In this document: piece by piece, positions 28,940 to 32,285 of the stretch
Numbering within the stretch: the stretch's first letter is position 1
How the letters are laid out: each line of letters opens with the position of its first letter
From: Poteriospumella lacustris
Taxonomy: Eukaryota; Sar; Chrysophyceae; Chromulinales; Dinobryaceae
Direction of reading: 5' to 3'
Length of the DNA stretch: 32,285 nt
Assembly: GCA_008000375.1 (NCBI GenBank)
Contig: SMOI01000352.1
Coordinates: forward strand, 1 to 32,285
Program-made: the position numbers and the translations under genes
Notes under the pieces: model-generated
Seen by the model: the letters and a program-made list of their open reading frames with translations, nothing else
Databases searched by the model: none
What the model was told of the DNA's origin: nothing

Positions 28940-29719
28940 ATGAGCTGCTGCCCACCGAACGCTGAAAAGTATCTTGCGCCTGATTATTCCTTCGTTGGCT
29001 CTACCGTCGCGTTGGATACTGGATTGGAGTTGTATGTAACTGGTACTGGTGCATCGAAGAAAGGTCTGTTGATTGTCCCGGATATTTATGGCTGGAACGG
29101 TGGACGTACCCGCAACATCGCCGATTACTACGCGGAGGAAGGTTACTACGTTGTGGTTCCAAAGTTGTTGACGCCGGCCATTGACGGTGGTACTGATGGT
29201 GATGGCTTTGCCGCCATTATCAGCATGGAGCATTTGGTAGAGAACCTGATGAAATTCCCGTACCCGGGCAATTTGGATGCGAAAATGGAAGCGACCGTCG
29301 CGCATATGAAAGCCCAGGGTGTCGAATCGATTGGGTTGATGGGTTTCTGTTGGGGAGGATGGGTGACCGCCTGTGCAGTCGCTCCTTCGTCCAAGGTATT
29401 GCCCGATATCAAAGTGATGGTCATTGGTCACCCATCGAATCATTTGGAAAACTATTTCGGTGGCTCGGCCCAGACCATGTTTGACAACATTTCCGTACCC
29501 ACCTTGTTGTTACCTGCCAATGGCGACCCCGCGGAATACGACGAAGAAGGAGCTTGGTTTCAATCGGTGAAGGCCCGTTATCCGACGTCGAAGACGTATC
29601 GTTTTGCCACCGTGGAACACGGGTTCATTCCCCGGGCGGATATCACCATTCCCGAGAAACGTGCGGCGGTCGACGAAGCCATGGAACAGTTCACGTCCTT
29701 CTTGAAGGCCCACCTGTAG
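28940..29719 (+). CDS. Dienelactone hydrolase family protein
   Basis: 259 residues from the ATG in 'taccatgagc'. Family features: IVPDIYGWN near residue 46, where Asp replaces the glutamate of bacterial enzymes; the nucleophile elbow G-F-C137-W-G; a GHPS block; D196 in LPANGDPAEYD; and H227 in VEHGF. Together these give the Cys-Asp-His triad. The length fits the eukaryotic branch (yeast Aim2-like). Bacterial members hydrolyse dienelactone in chlorocatechol breakdown; the eukaryotic substrate is not established and is probably a small ester or lactone. No targeting signal is clear, so probably cytosolic. Single exon; a 7-bp microsatellite lies upstream. Confidence 0.93.
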   Translation: MSCCPPNAEKYLAPDYSFVGSTVALDTGLELYVTGTGASKKGLLIVPDIYGWNGGRTRNIADYYAEEGYYVVVPKLLTPAIDGGTDGDGFAAIISMEHLVENLMKFPYPGNLDAKMEATVAHMKAQGVESIGLMGFCWGGWVTACAVAPSSKVLPDIKVMVIGHPSNHLENYFGGSAQTMFDNISVPTLLLPANGDPAEYDEEGAWFQSVKARYPTSKTYRFATVEHGFIPRADITIPEKRAAVDEAMEQFTSFLKAHL

Positions 29720-30080
29720 AGGGGACAGGAAGGAATGGACCTAACCTGGCTACATACGGATTCCACATTCCACATTCCCCATGCCCCCTCCCCTGTTTTT
29801 TAGTCTTCAAACACACACCCGCCCGGCTTTTTTCCCTCGCGTTACACATCTTCCTCACCTTGCTTCCCCTCGTGTGATTTCCCCACCGTAGTTCTGTTTT
29901 TTTTTATTCGTCGCTCGTTACGAGCCAAGCCATCTGTGCTGTGTCATATGCTCGTAACTGACAGGCTCGTAACTGACAGATAATTCGACAACAATAGGAG
30001 TTTTGCAGCAGTTTGACATAGAATGGTGTTTACATGCATTTCCTTGCCAACAACCTCAGGCAAACACAGTTGTATAACTT
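29720..30080. other. Convergent intergenic region
   Basis: 3' ends of two convergent genes face each other here. It contains pyrimidine-rich sequence at about 29770-29910 and a 15-bp tandem duplication (gctcgtaactgacag) at 29950-29979. No gene seen. Confidence 0.6.
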
Positions 30081-31085
30081 TCATCGACCAGGCTCGAGCC
30101 CTGCACAGTACGATTTCATCTTGATGGGGCACGTGCGGACTTCCATCGGATCAACGGTACTAAACCCGTGTTCCTTGGCCTTGGGGTTGTTGAGAAACTC
30201 CACCAAATGACGGACATGCACCACTTGAACAGATGTCGCCGCCCACAAACTCGTGTCCAACGTTTCGAACTTCTTGGCCACTGAAATCCCTGCCAACCCG
30301 CATCCGTTGAACACTGGGGCCCCGGACATGCCGGGAACCGCAGTGGCCTCGGTATATAACCATGATCTCACCCCCATTTTCGTCTGTCCAGTCGTCGCAT
30401 CAACCGTTTCCACTGGTTCGTCCCACAACGACAACACCGAGCCAGTCCAAAGACGGGCGGTAGAGTCCATCCTCGGATCATAGCCAAGAGCAAATAAGTT
30501 GTCACCGATTGCGGGATCTGCGATGGCATCCCCAATGTCAAAGAAATGCATGGTTTTCATGTTGTGGGACCACATATGAGCGGGGACTATGCTCAAATCC
30601 ACATCGTTTGGGTGATTCACAAGACCTTTAATCCCCATGTGGGCCGCGGTAACCATAAAGGTCTGCCCATAAAAGAAAACACCAAATGCCGACGAATTTT
30701 CGACAGTATAAGTACACGGCTTGGCCGTTGATGCAAAATCCCTGACGAAAAGATGAGTTTCGTCTCGAATCAAGTTTCGAATTAAATTCATTTCGTTTCT
30801 CTGGTGTTCTTCAGACTGCGAAATCTCATTTGTCAGGCGCTCTGCGGACTTTGAAATCTCATTTCTTAGGCGCTCTTCGGACTTTCTCATCTCGATTTTC
30901 TGGCGTTCTTCAGACTGTGAAATCTCATGTGAAATTTCTTTTCGAAGGCGCTCTTTGGACTTTGATATCTCCGATTTCACTACATCGACAAATTCCGTCA
31001 GAATTCCCTTCACCTCCCAGCTGTCGAGGGCCGAGCAAAGCGCCAGGAGAACTCCCAACAAAAGTGCGATAAGCTGGACGCTCAT
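30081..31085 (-). CDS. Secreted trypsin-like serine protease with coiled-coil stalk
   Basis: 334 residues from the ATG at 31085 (the frame is open upstream only from a TTG). Residues 1-19 form a signal peptide (LIALLLGVLLALCSA). Residues 35-110 are a charged coiled coil of repeated 'EIS(K/Q)SEERLRNE' units. Residues 135-300 are the protease: His149 in TAAHMG, Asp161 or Asp163 in NDVDLSIV, and Ser254 in GMSGAPVF, a chymotrypsin-fold triad. The SGAP form is closer to the HtrA/V8-type trypsin-like peptidases than to SGGP trypsins. It is probably secreted, or oligomerised through the stalk; the substrate is unknown. The partial copies in the 27856-28430 palindrome show it belongs to a local multigene family. 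Confidence 0.85.
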   Translation of the reverse strand: MSVQLIALLLGVLLALCSALDSWEVKGILTEFVDVVKSEISKSKERLRKEISHEISQSEERQKIEMRKSEERLRNEISKSAERLTNEISQSEEHQRNEMNLIRNLIRDETHLFVRDFASTAKPCTYTVENSSAFGVFFYGQTFMVTAAHMGIKGLVNHPNDVDLSIVPAHMWSHNMKTMHFFDIGDAIADPAIGDNLFALGYDPRMDSTARLWTGSVLSLWDEPVETVDATTGQTKMGVRSWLYTEATAVPGMSGAPVFNGCGLAGISVAKKFETLDTSLWAATSVQVVHVRHLVEFLNNPKAKEHGFSTVDPMEVRTCPIKMKSYCAGLEPGR

Positions 31086-31121
31086 TCTTTTTTTGAATAA
31101 CAGGGTGATGGCAAACCGAGT

Positions 31122-31164
31122 TCTCGTTTCCGCAATCACATAGACGTGTGACTGCGGAACGAGA
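31122..31164. promoter_or_regulatory. Inverted repeat just upstream of the protease start
   Basis: 31122-31140 and 31147-31164 are near-perfect reverse complements (one mismatch and one gap) with a 6-nt loop, 37-79 bases upstream of the ATG. It could be a 5'-untranslated hairpin or a symmetrical protein-binding site. Confidence 0.6.
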
Positions 31165-32049
31165 AAGAAAAAGAAGAAACAACAAGAGAAAGAATCGGAA
31201 TCAATCCCCAATCCCCAATCCGCCCGACCGAGGACGAGTCACATGCTCTGGGGCATCTGGGTCTGGATAGGCCTCCTGATCTCCAACAACAGATAACACA
31301 ACAACAAGAAGGCTCTAAATATTCCTCAACCACACAATGAAAAACAGTTGTTGATATGACATATGTGATTTAGTAGAGCCACCAAGCAGTCGAGCAGCCG
31401 AGGAACAGCCAAACAGCCGAGGAGCACGAGGAGCAACCGATGAGTCTCGTCACGTCCGTGAGACTATGAAGGATGCGGAACTGACCATCATTTTGGTGAA
31501 GCCGCAGAATCTTGGAGGCGCTGTCACCAAGTAGATATCGACGGAGATGAAGGACAATGCGAAGCTCTTGTTGGTGACCAGTTCGAGGTCTTCGAGGGCC
31601 ACAATATCGACATGCCAGTAAGTGCCCGGCAGTAAGTGCCTAAGATGGTCAGGATGGTCACTTGCATTGGAAGTGAACTGACGGTGGCAGTATTTGAGCG
31701 GAGAAAAGCGAGAAAGCGAGTCAGAGAGGATCAGTCAGATATGAAGATTTCTGTTGTCATTTCGGCGACAGAGGAATCACGCAATGTTGTGTGACCCAGA
31801 CAGATGGCGTTGACATCGCGGAATGGAACATGTATTCTCTGTTTGAGGTTACAGCTGTCAGAAAGGGAGTAAATCGCGGTCTTCTTTTGAATTTCAAGGT
31901 CTACCTTGCATACCGGTACAGATACGGTTCACTGGGGTATCGGTATGATTACGTGGAACTAACAAGGAGAAAGCCCGCCCCGCCCCCCTCCCAGTGGTAT
32001 CGTGGGGAGATCTATATGTATATGTACTATATATAGCCTCCATACTTAC
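31165..32049. other. Intergenic, no gene supported
   Basis: Purine-rich next to the protease promoter. It contains short direct repeats (gcagtaagtgcc at about 31617-31640; gatggtcag). Plus-strand frames here are short and without motif. Confidence 0.45.
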
Positions 32050-32285
32050 CGGGGGCGGGGGGGGGCGGCGGCTTTCCTTCCCTTGTACCAGGCACTTCGA
32101 GTTCTTCCCGGCCCAGGATCAGCGTTCGACAGTACGCCGCCCATATGGGATCCACTGAACCGCCCTTCTCGAACTCGCGCAACGCAGCTGGTCGTCGTTC
32201 CTCCCGGCGACGTGACGTTGTTTCGTTGTTCTGTGTACTCGACGAATGCTCGTGCTTGGACGAGGCCTTGCCGTTAATGGGGGAT
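32050..32285 (-). CDS. Possible terminal-coding exon running off the window
   Basis: On the minus strand one frame is open from the window edge for 78 codons, with a protein-like stretch (FEKGGSVDPIWAAYC then TLILGREELEVPG). It is followed by a proline run and then a strong splice donor, g|gtaagtat, at 32050/32049. If it is not spliced, the frame ends at TAG 32029-32027. There is no ATG in the visible part, so the start lies beyond the window. I recognise no family, and an overlapping plus-strand frame makes this uncertain. Confidence 0.3.

Noticed and set aside
32002-32277. 91-codon plus-strand ORF at the right edge
   Set aside because: No motif, and it overlaps a G-run. The opposite-strand frame ending in a splice donor is more protein-like, though both are weak.
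1-32285. tRNA, rRNA or other structural RNA genes
   Set aside because: No cloverleaf with a GGTTCGAATCC-type T-arm and no rRNA core sequence was noticed. A covariance-model scan would be needed to exclude small RNAs.

Overview
The window looks like nuclear DNA of a stramenopile alga, most likely a diatom. Three things point that way: a Ty1/copia retrotransposon resembling the diatom CoDi elements, several members of the 25-residue 'FNQPL..W(D/N)VSNVT.M..MF' repeat family (DUF285/BspA-like), and single-exon eukaryotic housekeeping genes (mitochondrial carrier, dienelactone hydrolase) spaced among long intergenic stretches. No ribosome-binding sites or operons are seen. Several long frames begin at TTG or GTG, so I moved the starts to the first in-frame ATG. 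The species cannot be named from the sequence alone.

Layout. 288-5973: a complete copia element with two 205-bp LTRs that differ at one visible base. Its pol is broken by two frame changes and its first RNase H aspartate region appears lost. 6236-8176 (-): a large two-module DUF285 protein. 9372-10175 (-): a mitochondrial carrier. 10704-17387 (+): an extremely GC-rich, low-complexity gene for about 2227 residues. It holds four copies of an acidic 'DPSDPDSSGGEIP'-type motif and what reads as a degenerate protein kinase domain. 18073-19134 (+): a DUF2235 alpha/beta hydrolase. 20528-21183: a 'dumbbell' in which a 433-bp coding-like core is capped at both ends by 83-85-nt fold-back copies of itself; one 193-codon ORF takes its start and stop from the caps. 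21631-21926: decayed coding fragments, including a frameshifted scrap of the giant gene. 22205-22950 (-) and 23608-24507 (+): a decayed and an intact DUF285 gene, head to head. 26536-27600 (+): a third intact DUF285 gene. 27856-28259: a 404-bp imperfect palindrome with a 4-nt loop, made from two inverted copies of a serine-protease gene fragment. 28940-29719 (+): dienelactone hydrolase. 30081-31085 (-): an intact secreted trypsin-like protease with a coiled-coil stalk, the relative of the palindrome arms. 32050-32285 (-): a possible exon running off the edge and ending at a GTAAGT donor.

The genes do not form an obvious pathway. What unifies the right half is genome remodelling: paralogs, decayed copies and long inverted duplications of coding sequence with very short loops. 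The three fold-back structures (20541-20737, 21003-21183, 27856-28259) are the strongest candidates for something undescribed. They could be a source of hairpin RNA, a record of template-switch (fold-back) DNA synthesis, or both.
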